A DNA stretch of 64,000 bases, taken from contig CALUTJ010000016.1 in NCBI GenBank assembly GCA_944323685.1, forward strand, positions 1 to 64,000, in the 5' to 3' direction. How positions within the stretch are numbered: the stretch's first letter is position 1; every line of letters starts with the position of its first letter. Shown here piece by piece: positions 33,322-42,841 of the stretch. The translations under genes were made by a program, and so were the position numbers. The stretch is from Candidatus Gastranaerophilales bacterium (lineage in GTDB: Bacteria > Cyanobacteriota > Vampirovibrionia > Gastranaerophilales > Gastranaerophilaceae). The notes under the pieces were generated by a model, which worked only from the letters and a program-made list of their open reading frames with translations, made no database searches and had not been told where the DNA came from.

Positions 33322-36300
33322 TTAATCCAGTGAGAATATGTCTTTCAAATCTTCATAAGTCAATGATTTGCCGATGTTTCTGTCAACAGATATTACGCTG
33401 TCAACCAAATCTCTTTTTCGCGATTTAAGTTTTTGGATTTTTTCTTCAACCGTACCTTTGGTAATCATCCTGTATACAAATACTTTTTTGGTCTGACCGA
33501 TACGATAGGCTCTGTCTGTTGCCTGATCTTCAACAGCAGGATTCCACCACGGGTCATAATGGATTACGTAGTCTGCACCTGTTAAGTTCAACCCCGTACC
33601 GCCGGCTTTTAAGCTGATTAAGAAAATCGGTATTGTCGGGTCGGAGTTGAAACGCTCAACAACCTCCTGACGGTCTTTTGTGCTACCCGTCAGGTATTCG
33701 TGTTTAATACCTTCTTTAGTCAGCCATTCTTTAATGATATCGAGCATATCCACAAACTGACTGAATAAAAGCACTCTGTGTTTTTCCGCAATTATTTCTT
33801 CCAGCATTACTTTTAGCTGTTCAAATTTGCCTGATTGTTTTATGCCTTTAATATTTTCTTTGTCGTAAAGTCTGGGGTGGCAGCAAATTTGTCTTAAGCG
33901 CAGCAATGCAGAGAAAATAGACATTCTGCTTTTTTCAATACCCTTTTCTTCAATGGATTTAAAGAGTTCTTCTCTTGTAGAATCCATAACTTCAAGATAA
34001 AAGTCTTTTTGTTCAGGTGTAAGTTCGCAGTAAGCAACGTTTTCGATTTTATCAGGCAAATCTTTGGCAACGTCACGTTTCATACGGCGCAAGATGAACG
34101 GATAAATCTGTGATTTCAAACGTTTTTCAACAGTTTTGTCTTCACGCTCCATAATAGGAGTGACATATCTGTAATTAAATTCGCTCTTGTCAAATAAAAA
34201 TCCGGGCATAAGGAAGTCAAAAATTGACCACAATTCTTCGAGTTTGTTCTCGATAGGCGTGCCTGAAAGCGCAAGTTTGTGCTTGCAATTAAGCTGTTTT
34301 ACGCTTTGTGCCGTCATAGATTCCGCATTTTTGATATTTTGCGATTCATCCAGTATAACGTATCTGAATTCATACTTTTTAAGTTTTGCAATATCACGTC
34401 TGATAAGAGCATAACTCGTTATAACAACATCATACTTAGGAATTTCTTTAAACAAATCGTTTCTTTCGGTTCCGCTGAGTTTCAGGCAGCTAAGTCCCGG
34501 AGCAAATTTTTCGATTTCGTTTTCCCAGTTAAATACAACCGAGGTCGGACATATAACGAGGTTAGGCGCTTTTTTGTTTTTTTCTTTTGCTTTTTGAAGC
34601 AGCGCCAGTGCTTGCAGGGTTTTACCAAGACCCATATCATCGGCAAGAATACCGTTCAAGCCGTATTGATACAAGAACCACAGCCAGCCGAAACCTCTTG
34701 TCTGGTATTCACGAAATTCTGCCTTAATTCCTTTAGGCAAACTCGGTACATCCATTGTTGAGAAGGTTGAAATCTGTTTCCAGAATTTGTTGAACCGCCT
34801 GCTCATTTTTAGTTTTAATCCGAGGTTTTCCATTTCTGAAATCAAGCCGGCACGATAAGTTTTTACAATGTATTTGTTGTCATCGTTTTTATAGACATCA
34901 AAGGTGTTGAACGCTCTCATCAATGAATAAATATCCATTGTCGGAACTTCCGCAAAACCGAGGTTTCTTATTCTTACATATTTGCTGTTGTCAATTGTAA
35001 GCGCATATACATCGTCAAACGGAATGATTTCTTCGCCCACACGTCCGTACAATTCAAGTTCAAAACTGTCCGTGGAATCAATTGCAAAATCAATATCAGC
35101 ACAGAGTTCAAACGGGTCTTTTGTAAGTTTAAAGAAGGACATATCATCTTTTTCTTCAAACTTCCAGCCGTCGCCTGCCTGCTGAATATAGTAGTTGTAA
35201 AAATCAATTGCGTTTTCTTTTTCAAGCGCAAGGTTATTGGTCTGCATGGGGGCAAATTTACAGGCAAGAAGCATATTGTAAGCGGCTTCTTCGTGCTGAG
35301 GATTGCGTTTTACCCAGTAGAGCAAATCTTCTTTAGGCTTTTTAATTGTCACATAAGGCGTTTTTTCCGTATGTTTGGAATAAGGCACCCTTGTACCGTC
35401 GTATTCAAATTCCAGCTCTGCTTTTAAAGAACCGTCATAATCAAGCCCCAGAGTAACAACATTAACAGGAGGTTTTTGTTCGAGGAACAGTTTTTCGATA
35501 GTTTCCGAAACAGTAACCTTCATAACTTTTTTGAGCTTGGGCAGCTCTTCATACAGAAATTTTGCACCGTCAGCGTCTTTTACATCAGTAAAGCTTGCTT
35601 TAATTAAACTTTGCGGCAATGCGGAAACAGGCGTTGTTGTCGGGAAAATAACATTTTTGTATCTGCCCCATTTTAACTGACGTGAAAAATATCTGATTTC
35701 TTCAAACGGATAAGAGTCGCTTCCGTCAGGTCTTTCCCACGACAGAGAAAGCAAAACATTGCCTACCATAGAGAAGTTTACTGATAGCGCAAGTTCCCAT
35801 TCCTTATCATCAAATCTTAAGCGTTCTTTTGTTTTTCCGTCTATGACTTCTTCGGCTTTTGACAAAAGCTGGAAAAATCCGTCAAATTTGTTAATAGGTA
35901 CATCATACCAGCCTGCTTTTTTATCAAGACGCGAACGCTGCAAAAGAAGCTGGAAGATTGCAATATCAATTTTTTCCTCTTCGTTTAAGATAAAGGATTT
36001 ATCAGTTCTTTGAAGTTCAATAATGGCTCTTAAAATAGCTTCCAAATCTCTTATAACTTTGCCTGTTTCTCTGTCCATAACAAGTATGGAAAAGAAGTTT
36101 TGTCTTCTTTTGGGATTAAAATGGAACACATAGCGCCCTGTTGGGGCATCTACAGGCGGTACATATTCATCCGGATATTCTGTTTTTATTTTATGTACGC
36201 GTTCAAGGTACTCATCATAGACTTTGTCTTCTATTACCTTTAATCCGACTGCTATAGCATGTTTGCACCATTCTTCCTTTAAAGGACAGCTGCAATCTGC

Positions 36301-36498
36301 TTTTACACCGTTTTTGGTGAAGGTCAGGCTTGTTTCGTAAGCATCTTTAAAATTGCCTTTTACAACAGCATCAACACCGGCTATTTTGGTATCATATGAA
36401 AGAACTATGTCCTTTTGATAACCCTCATAGCCCCTTCTCCAACTGCCGGGGGTAGCTTTATCTTTGATGTATTTGTAGTTAAACTTGCAAACGCTCAT
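33322..36498 (-). CDS. SNF2-family helicase-like ATPase with SWIM zinc finger
   Basis: 1058 residues. The N-terminus has a SWIM zinc finger (CSC...WCKH, about 68-80). The middle 400 residues lack a clear fold by eye and match the position of the helicase-associated domain. The C-terminal SNF2 ATPase has motif I DDMGLGKT (about 620), motif II DESQ (about 719; DEAH or DEAQ in most), SGTPIENKLEEL, and the second RecA lobe with SQFVDMLDII, LISLKAGGTGLNLT and DQATDRAYRIGQ. Such HepA/SWF-type proteins remodel protein-DNA complexes; the target is unknown. It stands alone and shows no sign of transfer. Confidence 0.92.
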   Translation of the reverse strand: MSVCKFNYKYIKDKATPGSWRRGYEGYQKDIVLSYDTKIAGVDAVVKGNFKDAYETSLTFTKNGVKADCSCPLKEEWCKHAIAVGLKVIEDKVYDEYLERVHKIKTEYPDEYVPPVDAPTGRYVFHFNPKRRQNFFSILVMDRETGKVIRDLEAILRAIIELQRTDKSFILNEEEKIDIAIFQLLLQRSRLDKKAGWYDVPINKFDGFFQLLSKAEEVIDGKTKERLRFDDKEWELALSVNFSMVGNVLLSLSWERPDGSDSYPFEEIRYFSRQLKWGRYKNVIFPTTTPVSALPQSLIKASFTDVKDADGAKFLYEELPKLKKVMKVTVSETIEKLFLEQKPPVNVVTLGLDYDGSLKAELEFEYDGTRVPYSKHTEKTPYVTIKKPKEDLLYWVKRNPQHEEAAYNMLLACKFAPMQTNNLALEKENAIDFYNYYIQQAGDGWKFEEKDDMSFFKLTKDPFELCADIDFAIDSTDSFELELYGRVGEEIIPFDDVYALTIDNSKYVRIRNLGFAEVPTMDIYSLMRAFNTFDVYKNDDNKYIVKTYRAGLISEMENLGLKLKMSRRFNKFWKQISTFSTMDVPSLPKGIKAEFREYQTRGFGWLWFLYQYGLNGILADDMGLGKTLQALALLQKAKEKNKKAPNLVICPTSVVFNWENEIEKFAPGLSCLKLSGTERNDLFKEIPKYDVVITSYALIRRDIAKLKKYEFRYVILDESQNIKNAESMTAQSVKQLNCKHKLALSGTPIENKLEELWSIFDFLMPGFLFDKSEFNYRYVTPIMEREDKTVEKRLKSQIYPFILRRMKRDVAKDLPDKIENVAYCELTPEQKDFYLEVMDSTREELFKSIEEKGIEKSRMSIFSALLRLRQICCHPRLYDKENIKGIKQSGKFEQLKVMLEEIIAEKHRVLLFSQFVDMLDIIKEWLTKEGIKHEYLTGSTKDRQEVVERFNSDPTIPIFLISLKAGGTGLNLTGADYVIHYDPWWNPAVEDQATDRAYRIGQTKKVFVYRMITKGTVEEKIQKLKSRKRDLVDSVISVDRNIGKSLTYEDLKDIFSLD

Positions 36499-36843
36499 TA
36501 TTTTTTTATATGTAAGTAAACAAAAAATTGTTTAAACAAAAGAAAAACATTCGACCAACAAATCAGCCAACCACTCTTTTGCTCAAATAAACAACAGCAG
36601 CAAAAAACCTTTTATATGCTGCTAATAAAAATTATACACAAAATTTTTAAAATAACAATAGTTATTTTGGGGAACTTATGCAGCAAATTCCACAGATGCT
36701 GTAAAAGCCCGTTATTCTGAGGACTTCGAAGAAGCTTTTTTATTAAGATACTTCGTTAACGCTCAGTATGACGCTGTTTTGAAAATTTTTGGTGGAATTT
36801 GCTATATACATCCCTATTTTTGATTTTAGAGTTGCTGTAATTT
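36499..36843. other. Spacer with a nested inverted-repeat element
   Basis: The 345-bp gap between tgt (ending leftward) and the SNF2 gene holds the promoter region of the latter and the palindromic element at 36682-36803. No gene is seen. Confidence 0.5.
36682..36803. repeat. 122-bp nested inverted-repeat (MITE/REP-like) element
   Basis: Perfect 12-bp terminal inverted repeats, AGCAAATTCCAC (36682-36693) and GTGGAATTTGCT (36792-36803), enclose a second pair (CGTTATTCTGAG and CTCAGTATGACG, two mismatches) and a third (GAAG/CTTC). The inner ATTCTGAGG...CTTCG...CTCAGTATGACG phrase resembles palindromes scattered in many bacterial genomes. It codes for nothing. Only one copy is in this window. 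Confidence 0.6.
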
Positions 36844-37965
36844 TTATTTAGCAAAAAGTCTGCACATTTTTTCCTTGTAAAATTCTTCGTACCTGTCTTC
36901 AAGTATGGCTTTTCTTGCATCTTTAACAAGGTCTATTAAAAATTGGATATTGTGAATGCTTAAAAGTATCGCTGCGGTTGCTTCCCCTGCTCGATAAAGG
37001 TGTCTTATATATGCCTTTGTATGATTTCGGCAGGCGTAACAGCGGCAATTTGCATCAAGCGGCGAAGAATCTTTTTCAAACTCTTTATTTTTGATGATTT
37101 TTCTTCCTTCTGATGTAAAAAAAGAACCGTGGCGGGCATTCCTTGTCGGAAGCACACAATCAAACATATCAACACCGCGCAATATTCCGTCAAGTAAATC
37201 CTCAGGGGTTCCAACCCCCATAAGATATCTCGGTTTTTCTCTAGGAAGCAGAGGAGCAGTAAGTCCTACAAAATGGTTTTTAACGTCTGCCGGTTCGCCT
37301 ACGCTTACACCGCCTATCGCATAGCCTACTGCATCAAATGTTGAAATAACTCTTGCGCTTTCTTTTCTTAAATCATCGTAAAATGCTCCCTGAACAATGG
37401 GGAAAAGCGCCTGATCATCGCGGGTGTGAGCATTAAAACAGCGTTCCAGCCAGCGGTGTGTACGCTCCATTGCAAGTTTTGCTTCTTCATACGTGCACGG
37501 ATACGGGGCACATTCATCAAAAGCCATTGCAATATCAGCACCAATATCCTGCTGAATTTCCATTGAAATTTCGGGGTTTATAAAGTACTCGGTGCCTGTT
37601 TTGGTATCCTTAAATTTTACACCGTCTTCCGTTATGTTTCTTAAATCAGCAAGGCTGAACACCTGAAACCCTCCGGAATCAGTGAGTATAGGCTTGTCCC
37701 AGTTCATCCATTTATGCAGTCCGCCGAATTCTTTGATGAGTTTATTACCTGGCCGCAAAGACAGATGATAGGAATTGCCCAAAATAATTTGCGCCCCTGT
37801 ATCTTTGAGATGGTCATTTGTCATCATTTTGACCGCTGAATTTGTACCTACGGGCATAAATATGGGCGTTTCGATATCCCCGTGAGGTGTATGCAAAAGA
37901 CCGGCGCGTGCTCCGGTCTTTTGGTCTTCTTTTAATAATTCATAGCTGAAAAAGTCGCTTTTCAT
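36844..37965 (-). CDS. tgt: Queuine / preQ1 tRNA-guanine transglycosylase
   Basis: About 373 residues from the ATG at 37965, which overlaps the ndk stop codon (TAATG); an ATG at 38007 lies within ndk. The nucleophile region TDSGGFQVFSL, GGVSVGE, MGVGTPEDLL and the zinc ligands CRCYAC...H are all present. It exchanges the wobble guanine in GUN-anticodon tRNAs for preQ1. No other queuosine genes are in the window. Translational coupling to ndk is likely. Confidence 0.96.
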   Translation of the reverse strand: MKSDFFSYELLKEDQKTGARAGLLHTPHGDIETPIFMPVGTNSAVKMMTNDHLKDTGAQIILGNSYHLSLRPGNKLIKEFGGLHKWMNWDKPILTDSGGFQVFSLADLRNITEDGVKFKDTKTGTEYFINPEISMEIQQDIGADIAMAFDECAPYPCTYEEAKLAMERTHRWLERCFNAHTRDDQALFPIVQGAFYDDLRKESARVISTFDAVGYAIGGVSVGEPADVKNHFVGLTAPLLPREKPRYLMGVGTPEDLLDGILRGVDMFDCVLPTRNARHGSFFTSEGRKIIKNKEFEKDSSPLDANCRCYACRNHTKAYIRHLYRAGEATAAILLSIHNIQFLIDLVKDARKAILEDRYEEFYKEKMCRLFAK

Positions 37966-38423
37966 TATTTCATATCTTCCCAGACGTAATCCATCATTGT
38001 TTTCCAATCTCTACAGAGTTCTTCGGGTTTGAAATAAATATTTATTTCTCTTTCTGCGCTTTCGCAAGAGTCGGAACCGTGGATTGTGTTACATTCTTTT
38101 GTTTGTGCAAAATCAGCTCTGATTGTACCCACCTGCGCATCGTTAGGTACGGTTGAACCCATCATATGGCGCATACCTTCTATTACGTTTTTTCCTTCAA
38201 CAACCATTGCCACAATCGGGCCTGATGTAATGTAGTTGATTAAATCCTGATAAAAAGGTTTGCCTTTGTGTTCTGCATAGTGCTGTTCTGCAATTTCAAG
38301 GGTAGGTTGAAGCATTTTTAAGCCAACAATTTTGTAGCCTTTGTGTTCAATTCTTCTGATAATGTTGCCGATTAATCCTCTTTTTACTCCGTCCGGCTTG
38401 ATTGCAACAAATGTCTTGTCCAT
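37965..38423 (-). CDS. ndk: Nucleoside diphosphate kinase
   Basis: About 152 residues from the ATG at 38423, which has a strong GGAGG upstream; a longer in-frame start adds 15 residues not seen in the family. KTFVAIKPDGVKRG begins the protein and the phosphorylated histidine is in NTIHGSDS near the end. It balances NTP and dNTP pools. Together with tgt in one message. Confidence 0.96.
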   Translation of the reverse strand: MDKTFVAIKPDGVKRGLIGNIIRRIEHKGYKIVGLKMLQPTLEIAEQHYAEHKGKPFYQDLINYITSGPIVAMVVEGKNVIEGMRHMMGSTVPNDAQVGTIRADFAQTKECNTIHGSDSCESAEREINIYFKPEELCRDWKTMMDYVWEDMK

Positions 38424-38714
38424 TAATGTCCTCCAGTATTCTAAAACCGCTTTAAACGCTGTAATCAACCCTTAATGCCTGTTTTAAGCGCGTTCAAGTC
38501 TATTGAAGCATAAAAAACCTTTTTAATCAAACGTTAAGTTTTTAGCAGTGTCTGATTTCAAGACAACACACAGCAACTGATGTATATATCATATACGGTT
38601 ATTTTAAAACCAAACAAAAATAAATGTTACAAATATATTAAATATATCAAAAATGTTTAGTATTTTATCTGTCCTTTAAGTACAATAAATACAACAGATT
38701 AAAAAGGAATCGTT

Positions 38715-39995
38715 ATGGATAGATTTGTCGGAATTATAGGTATTGTAGTTATTTTAGCAATTGCTTACGGACTTTCTAATAACAGAAAAGCAATTTCTCT
38801 AAAAACCATAATCCCCGGATTTATCCTACAGGTGCTTCTGGCTGTTTTTGTTTTAAAAGTTCCTATCGGACAAAAGATTTTTCATTACATTGGAATGTTT
38901 ATACAAAAGATTCTTGATTTTTCAAATGAAGGCGGAAACTTTGTATTCGGCGTATTGACTAACAGTCCGGCGCGTATGGAAGAGTTATTCGGAGCCGGAA
39001 CAGGTTTTATATTTGCGCTTAAATTGATTCCGACAATTATATTTATACTTATTCTGGTTAATATACTTTATTATTACGGAATAATGCAGCGTGTGGTTGA
39101 GTTTTGCGCCAAAATAATGTACAGACTTATGAATGTATCAGGTGCGGAGTCTTTATCAAACATTGCCTCTGCATTTGTCGGACAGGTAGAGGCGCAAATT
39201 ATGATTAAGCCATACCTTGCAACAATGACTATGTCAGAACTTTTGGCTTCCATGACAGGTTCTATGGCGTGTATTGCAGGCGGTGTTATGGCAATGTATG
39301 TCGGTATGGGAATACCTGCGGAATATTTGCTTGCCGCTTCTATCATGGCAGCTCCGGGGGCGCTTGTTATTTCTAAAATAGTTTATCCAGAAACGGAAGA
39401 ATCACAAACCAAAAACGAAGTTAAGGTAGAAATTAAAAAAACACATGTAAATCTCATTGATTCCATTGCCCATGGCGCATCAGACGGTATGAAAGTTTCT
39501 ATTAACGTTATTGCCATGCTTATTGCACTTACGGCTTTAATATCAATGGTGGATTGGTTTTTAGGGCATCTCGGGCTGTTTCTTGTTAAATATCTGCATA
39601 TGAATCTTGCGTTTATTCATATTGATTTAGCACACCTTTCTCTAAAGGAAATTCTCGGAGCAATATTCTCGTTATTTGCAATAGTTATGGGGGTTCCTCT
39701 TGATGAAGCCGTAAATGTAGGTTCTTTAATGGGGACAAAGCTTGTATTTAACGAATTCATTGCATATCTTGATTTAACGGCTTTAAAACCGATATTGAGT
39801 GCGAAAAGTATAATTGTTGCCACATTTGCTCTTTGCGGTTTTGCAAACCTCGGGTCTATTGCTATACAAATCGGCGGAATCGGCGAACTTGCACCGAACA
39901 GAAGAAAAGATTTGGCCAAATTGGGCGTGAAAGCTCTTATCTGCGGAACGCTGGCTTCTTATCTTTCTGCCTGCATTGCCGGTATTTTACTGTAA
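38715..39995 (+). CDS. CNT-family (NupC-like) nucleoside transporter
   Basis: 426 residues with many membrane helices. Family motifs include the gate region GAGTGFIFALKLIP, the FVGQVEAQIMIKPYL segment (the QxE-type nucleoside-binding pocket), TGSMACIAGGVMAMYVGMG and CGFANLGSIAIQIGG. Concentrative nucleoside transporters import nucleosides with Na+ or H+. AAAGGA precedes the ATG. It is divergent from ndk, an interesting functional neighbour. Which nucleosides it uses cannot be read from sequence. Confidence 0.93.
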   Translation: MDRFVGIIGIVVILAIAYGLSNNRKAISLKTIIPGFILQVLLAVFVLKVPIGQKIFHYIGMFIQKILDFSNEGGNFVFGVLTNSPARMEELFGAGTGFIFALKLIPTIIFILILVNILYYYGIMQRVVEFCAKIMYRLMNVSGAESLSNIASAFVGQVEAQIMIKPYLATMTMSELLASMTGSMACIAGGVMAMYVGMGIPAEYLLAASIMAAPGALVISKIVYPETEESQTKNEVKVEIKKTHVNLIDSIAHGASDGMKVSINVIAMLIALTALISMVDWFLGHLGLFLVKYLHMNLAFIHIDLAHLSLKEILGAIFSLFAIVMGVPLDEAVNVGSLMGTKLVFNEFIAYLDLTALKPILSAKSIIVATFALCGFANLGSIAIQIGGIGELAPNRRKDLAKLGVKALICGTLASYLSACIAGILL

Positions 39996-40008
39996 ATTCA
40001 AAAAATAT

Positions 40009-41082
40009 ATGGACATAAAAGTACTTTTAACTAAATTTCATTACAAAAAAAAATACACGCCTGTTGAAGCAATAGGGGCGTCTTTTGTTTATGCCCTGCT
40101 GGCGTTTCCTTCGTTGTGTTATTTAATAACCGTTAAAATCCGTAATTTTTTATACAGAAAAAAAATCTTAAAAGGCTTTAAACCGCTGCTTTATACAATT
40201 TCTGTGGGCAATCTGACAACGGGCGGAACGGGGAAAACTCCGATTACTGCCGAAATAGCAAATTATTTTGTTAAAAAAGGTGAATATCCTGCCATACTGT
40301 CACGCGGTTACGGCGGAGAGCTTTCTAACAAAGAGGTTAATGTAATATCAGACGGCGAAAAAATAAACTATGAGGCCAAACAATCCGGAGATGAACCCTA
40401 CTGGCTTGCGCAGCACTGCAAAGGGGCCGCCGTTTTGACCTGTTCAAACAGAGCAAAAGCAGCGCAGTTTGCCAAAAAAGAACTCCACTGCACAAAACTT
40501 ATTTTAGACGACGGATTCCAGCATCAAAAACTTGAGCGTGATTTAAACATACTGGTAGTGGATAGTGAAAAACAATTTTCAAACGGATGTGTATTGCCTC
40601 TCGGGGCGCTTAGAGAGCCGATGACCGAAATAAAAAGAGCGGATAAAATTATCGTTGTTAACAAGAACTTTAATGACAAAAAAGCCCGTACTTTTGCAAG
40701 ATATTTAAGAAAAAAATACAATAAACCTTCTTTTGTGTGTTCAATGGAACCTGATGAAATATACAACATTGTTACTGGAAAACCTCTTGATGAAACAAAA
40801 GCTGTAATTGCCTTCAGCGCAATAGCACAGCCCGAGCAGTTTTATAAATATTTAAGAAGATTCGACATTATGGAAACCAGGGATTTCCCCGATCATCATA
40901 TCTACAGTGAATCTGATTTGAGAGAGCTCGGGGGTATAAAAAACAAATATGGCGCGGAAGCAATGATTACAACAGAAAAAGACGCTGTAAAATTAAAAGA
41001 TATTGCAACGGATAAAGATGAGATTTATGCGCTTAAGCTCAAACCCTCACTGGATTTGAAAGGGCTGCTTGATGAACAGTAA
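40009..41082 (+). CDS. lpxK: Tetraacyldisaccharide 4'-kinase
   Basis: About 357 residues from the ATG at 40009; an in-frame TTG at 39976 lies inside the transporter gene. The P-loop GNLTTGGTGKTP (near 65) and the downstream SRGYGGE, DEPYWLAQ and LDDGFQHQKLERD motifs are those of LpxK. It phosphorylates the lipid A precursor at the inner membrane. This shows that the organism makes lipid A. The heptosyltransferase-like gene overlaps its end by 11 bases. Confidence 0.95.
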   Translation: MDIKVLLTKFHYKKKYTPVEAIGASFVYALLAFPSLCYLITVKIRNFLYRKKILKGFKPLLYTISVGNLTTGGTGKTPITAEIANYFVKKGEYPAILSRGYGGELSNKEVNVISDGEKINYEAKQSGDEPYWLAQHCKGAAVLTCSNRAKAAQFAKKELHCTKLILDDGFQHQKLERDLNILVVDSEKQFSNGCVLPLGALREPMTEIKRADKIIVVNKNFNDKKARTFARYLRKKYNKPSFVCSMEPDEIYNIVTGKPLDETKAVIAFSAIAQPEQFYKYLRRFDIMETRDFPDHHIYSESDLRELGGIKNKYGAEAMITTEKDAVKLKDIATDKDEIYALKLKPSLDLKGLLDEQ

Positions 41083-42151
41083 CAATAAAAAAATAAAAAT
41101 TCTTGTTATGCGTTACCGTTTTATAGGTGATACGCTGCTTACGGTGCCGTTTTTAAGAAATTTAAGATACGCTTATCCCGAGGCGCAAATTGATATGCTG
41201 GTTGCGCCCGTATCTGGTGAAATTATTGAAAAATGCCCCTATGTTGATAATTTTATTTACTTTGATACAACAAAAAAACACCGTTACGAAAATAAAGAAG
41301 GTCAGAAAAAGAAAACTTTTTGGACATATGTAAAACTGCTGCGCGAACAAAAATATGACAAAGCTTATGTGCTCAAACGTTCTTTTTCCAGCGCTTTTCT
41401 TGCTTTTGCAGCAGGCATAAAAGAGAGAATAGGGTTTGATACTGAAGGCAGAGGCTTTTTGCTTACAAAAAGAGTTAAGTATGAAGAAAACCGTCACGAG
41501 ATAGACTGTTTTTTAGATGTTTTAAAAGCTGACGGAATTGAAGTTAAAAACAATTATCTTGAAAACCGGATTGATGAAGAGGAATCCGCTCAAATGCGCG
41601 AGTTTTTAAACAAAAGCATTGCACCGGAGAATCAGCAATTGAAAAAAGTCATAGTACACGCGACAAGCGGCAACCGCAAAAAGGAATGGGATAAACAAAA
41701 ATGGGCGCAGGTTGTAACATGGCTTGCTAATGAAAAAAATGCGCAGGTACTTTTTAACGGGACAAAAAACGATTCTCAAACATATGAAGAAATAATGTCT
41801 TATGTAAGAGAAGACTTAAAAGTGCAGCCGCTAAACCTCTGCGGCAATTTCAACCTGCGGCAGACTCTGGCTTTTACAAGTGAGTGTGATTTAATAGTCG
41901 GCTGTGACAGCGGAAATTTACATATAGCAGCTTCTGTCGGAGTACCGGTTGTTGCAATATTCGGGCCGATGAACCCTGTCAAATGGAAACCGGCAACAGA
42001 AAAATCGATTGTTGTAAAAACCGATTTACCCTGTCAGCCCTGCGGACTAAAAAAGGGGCATAAATGCGGCAGAGATTATCAGTGTTTGAGAGATATTAGT
42101 GTTGATACGGTTAAATCAGCAATAAATAATTTGTCCGAGAAAAATTCGTGA
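41072..42151 (+). CDS. Glycosyltransferase family 9 (heptosyltransferase-like)
   Basis: About 359 residues from the ATG at 41072, overlapping lpxK. N-terminal ILVMRYRFIGDTLLTVPFLR and C-terminal CDLIVGCDSGNLHIAASVGVPVVAIFGPMNPVKW are typical of GT9 enzymes, which add heptose or related sugars to the LPS core. Near the end, CQPCGLKKGHKCGRDYQCL adds a cysteine cluster common in this family. The last six residues (LSEKNS) and the stop come from dispersed repeat copy B, so the original C-terminus was altered. Confidence 0.9.
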   Translation: MNSNNKKIKILVMRYRFIGDTLLTVPFLRNLRYAYPEAQIDMLVAPVSGEIIEKCPYVDNFIYFDTTKKHRYENKEGQKKKTFWTYVKLLREQKYDKAYVLKRSFSSAFLAFAAGIKERIGFDTEGRGFLLTKRVKYEENRHEIDCFLDVLKADGIEVKNNYLENRIDEEESAQMREFLNKSIAPENQQLKKVIVHATSGNRKKEWDKQKWAQVVTWLANEKNAQVLFNGTKNDSQTYEEIMSYVREDLKVQPLNLCGNFNLRQTLAFTSECDLIVGCDSGNLHIAASVGVPVVAIFGPMNPVKWKPATEKSIVVKTDLPCQPCGLKKGHKCGRDYQCLRDISVDTVKSAINNLSEKNS

Positions 42152-42309
42152 TAAGGAGCAAGGCGACGTGAACGAATTTTTGGAGTGTCCCATTGTTCAC
42201 ATAGTGAAGCCATTTTTCAGGCTTCACCACAGTTCAGCCGAAAAAGAAGGCAAAGGTGAGCAGTGACGGCTCGAAGGCTCGAGGCGGCAACTGCGACACT
42301 AGATTAGAT
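42131..42309 (+). repeat. Dispersed 179-bp repeat, copy B (full)
   Basis: Full-length rightward copy. Its first 21 bases are read as the final codons and stop of the upstream GT9 gene. All three inverted-repeat modules are intact. The rest of the gap to the next gene (42310-42441) is AT-rich with no clear signal. Confidence 0.97.
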
Positions 42310-42441
42310 TATTATGATTTTAATATCCTCATACAAAAGGTGTAGTTTTTCATTTTCAGGTTTAATTTTTTAAAAATTTACCCGTTATTTTATATGTGAG
42401 CGTTATTTTTACACAGATAATATACGGATAAATAAAAACTT

Positions 42442-42801
42442 ATGACTGAATCTTTGTACGGACAAGAAGCTTTTTTAAAAGTCGGAAATTATAACACAGA
42501 TGTGTTTGAAGCGGTTAATGAAGCGAAAGATTATATAGCGAACAATGATTGTCCGTTTTTAAGTATTGATATTTCAGGGTTAAATGTGATAGATGCTCTA
42601 AAGGTGTGTGTATTGGCTTCTACTTATCATTTTGCAAAATACTGTTCCGGCCGCATAAGATGGTTCGTAAAAGACAGAAAAATAAAAGATCAAATTGAAA
42701 TGCTTAAGCTTGATAATATAGAAATAGAGATAAAAGCATCAAAAAGAAATTATGCGGATTTTGGTGAAACACCGTTAAGAAACTTAAGACTTTGCCGTTA
42801 A
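42442..42801 (+). CDS. STAS-like small protein upstream of dnaA
   Basis: 119 residues. The pattern FLSIDISGLNVIDALKVCVLAS, then GRIRWFVKDRKIKDQIEMLKLDNI, resembles the STAS fold of anti-sigma factor antagonists (strand, D.SG.., helix, strand, helix). The conserved phosphorylatable Ser/Thr after the Asp is replaced (VIDALKV), so it may not be a phospho-switch. No kinase or phosphatase partner is adjacent. It ends 40 bases before dnaA on the same strand. Confidence 0.5.
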   Translation: MTESLYGQEAFLKVGNYNTDVFEAVNEAKDYIANNDCPFLSIDISGLNVIDALKVCVLASTYHFAKYCSGRIRWFVKDRKIKDQIEMLKLDNIEIEIKASKRNYADFGETPLRNLRLCR

Positions 42802-42841
42802 TTTTGAGACTTGATTTTATTTTGATGTAAAATAAAATATT

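Noticed and set aside
42131-42309. DnaA boxes in the repeat near dnaA
   Set aside because: TTGTTCACA in the repeat is one change from the relaxed box, but the same word occurs in copies far from dnaA and there is no cluster.
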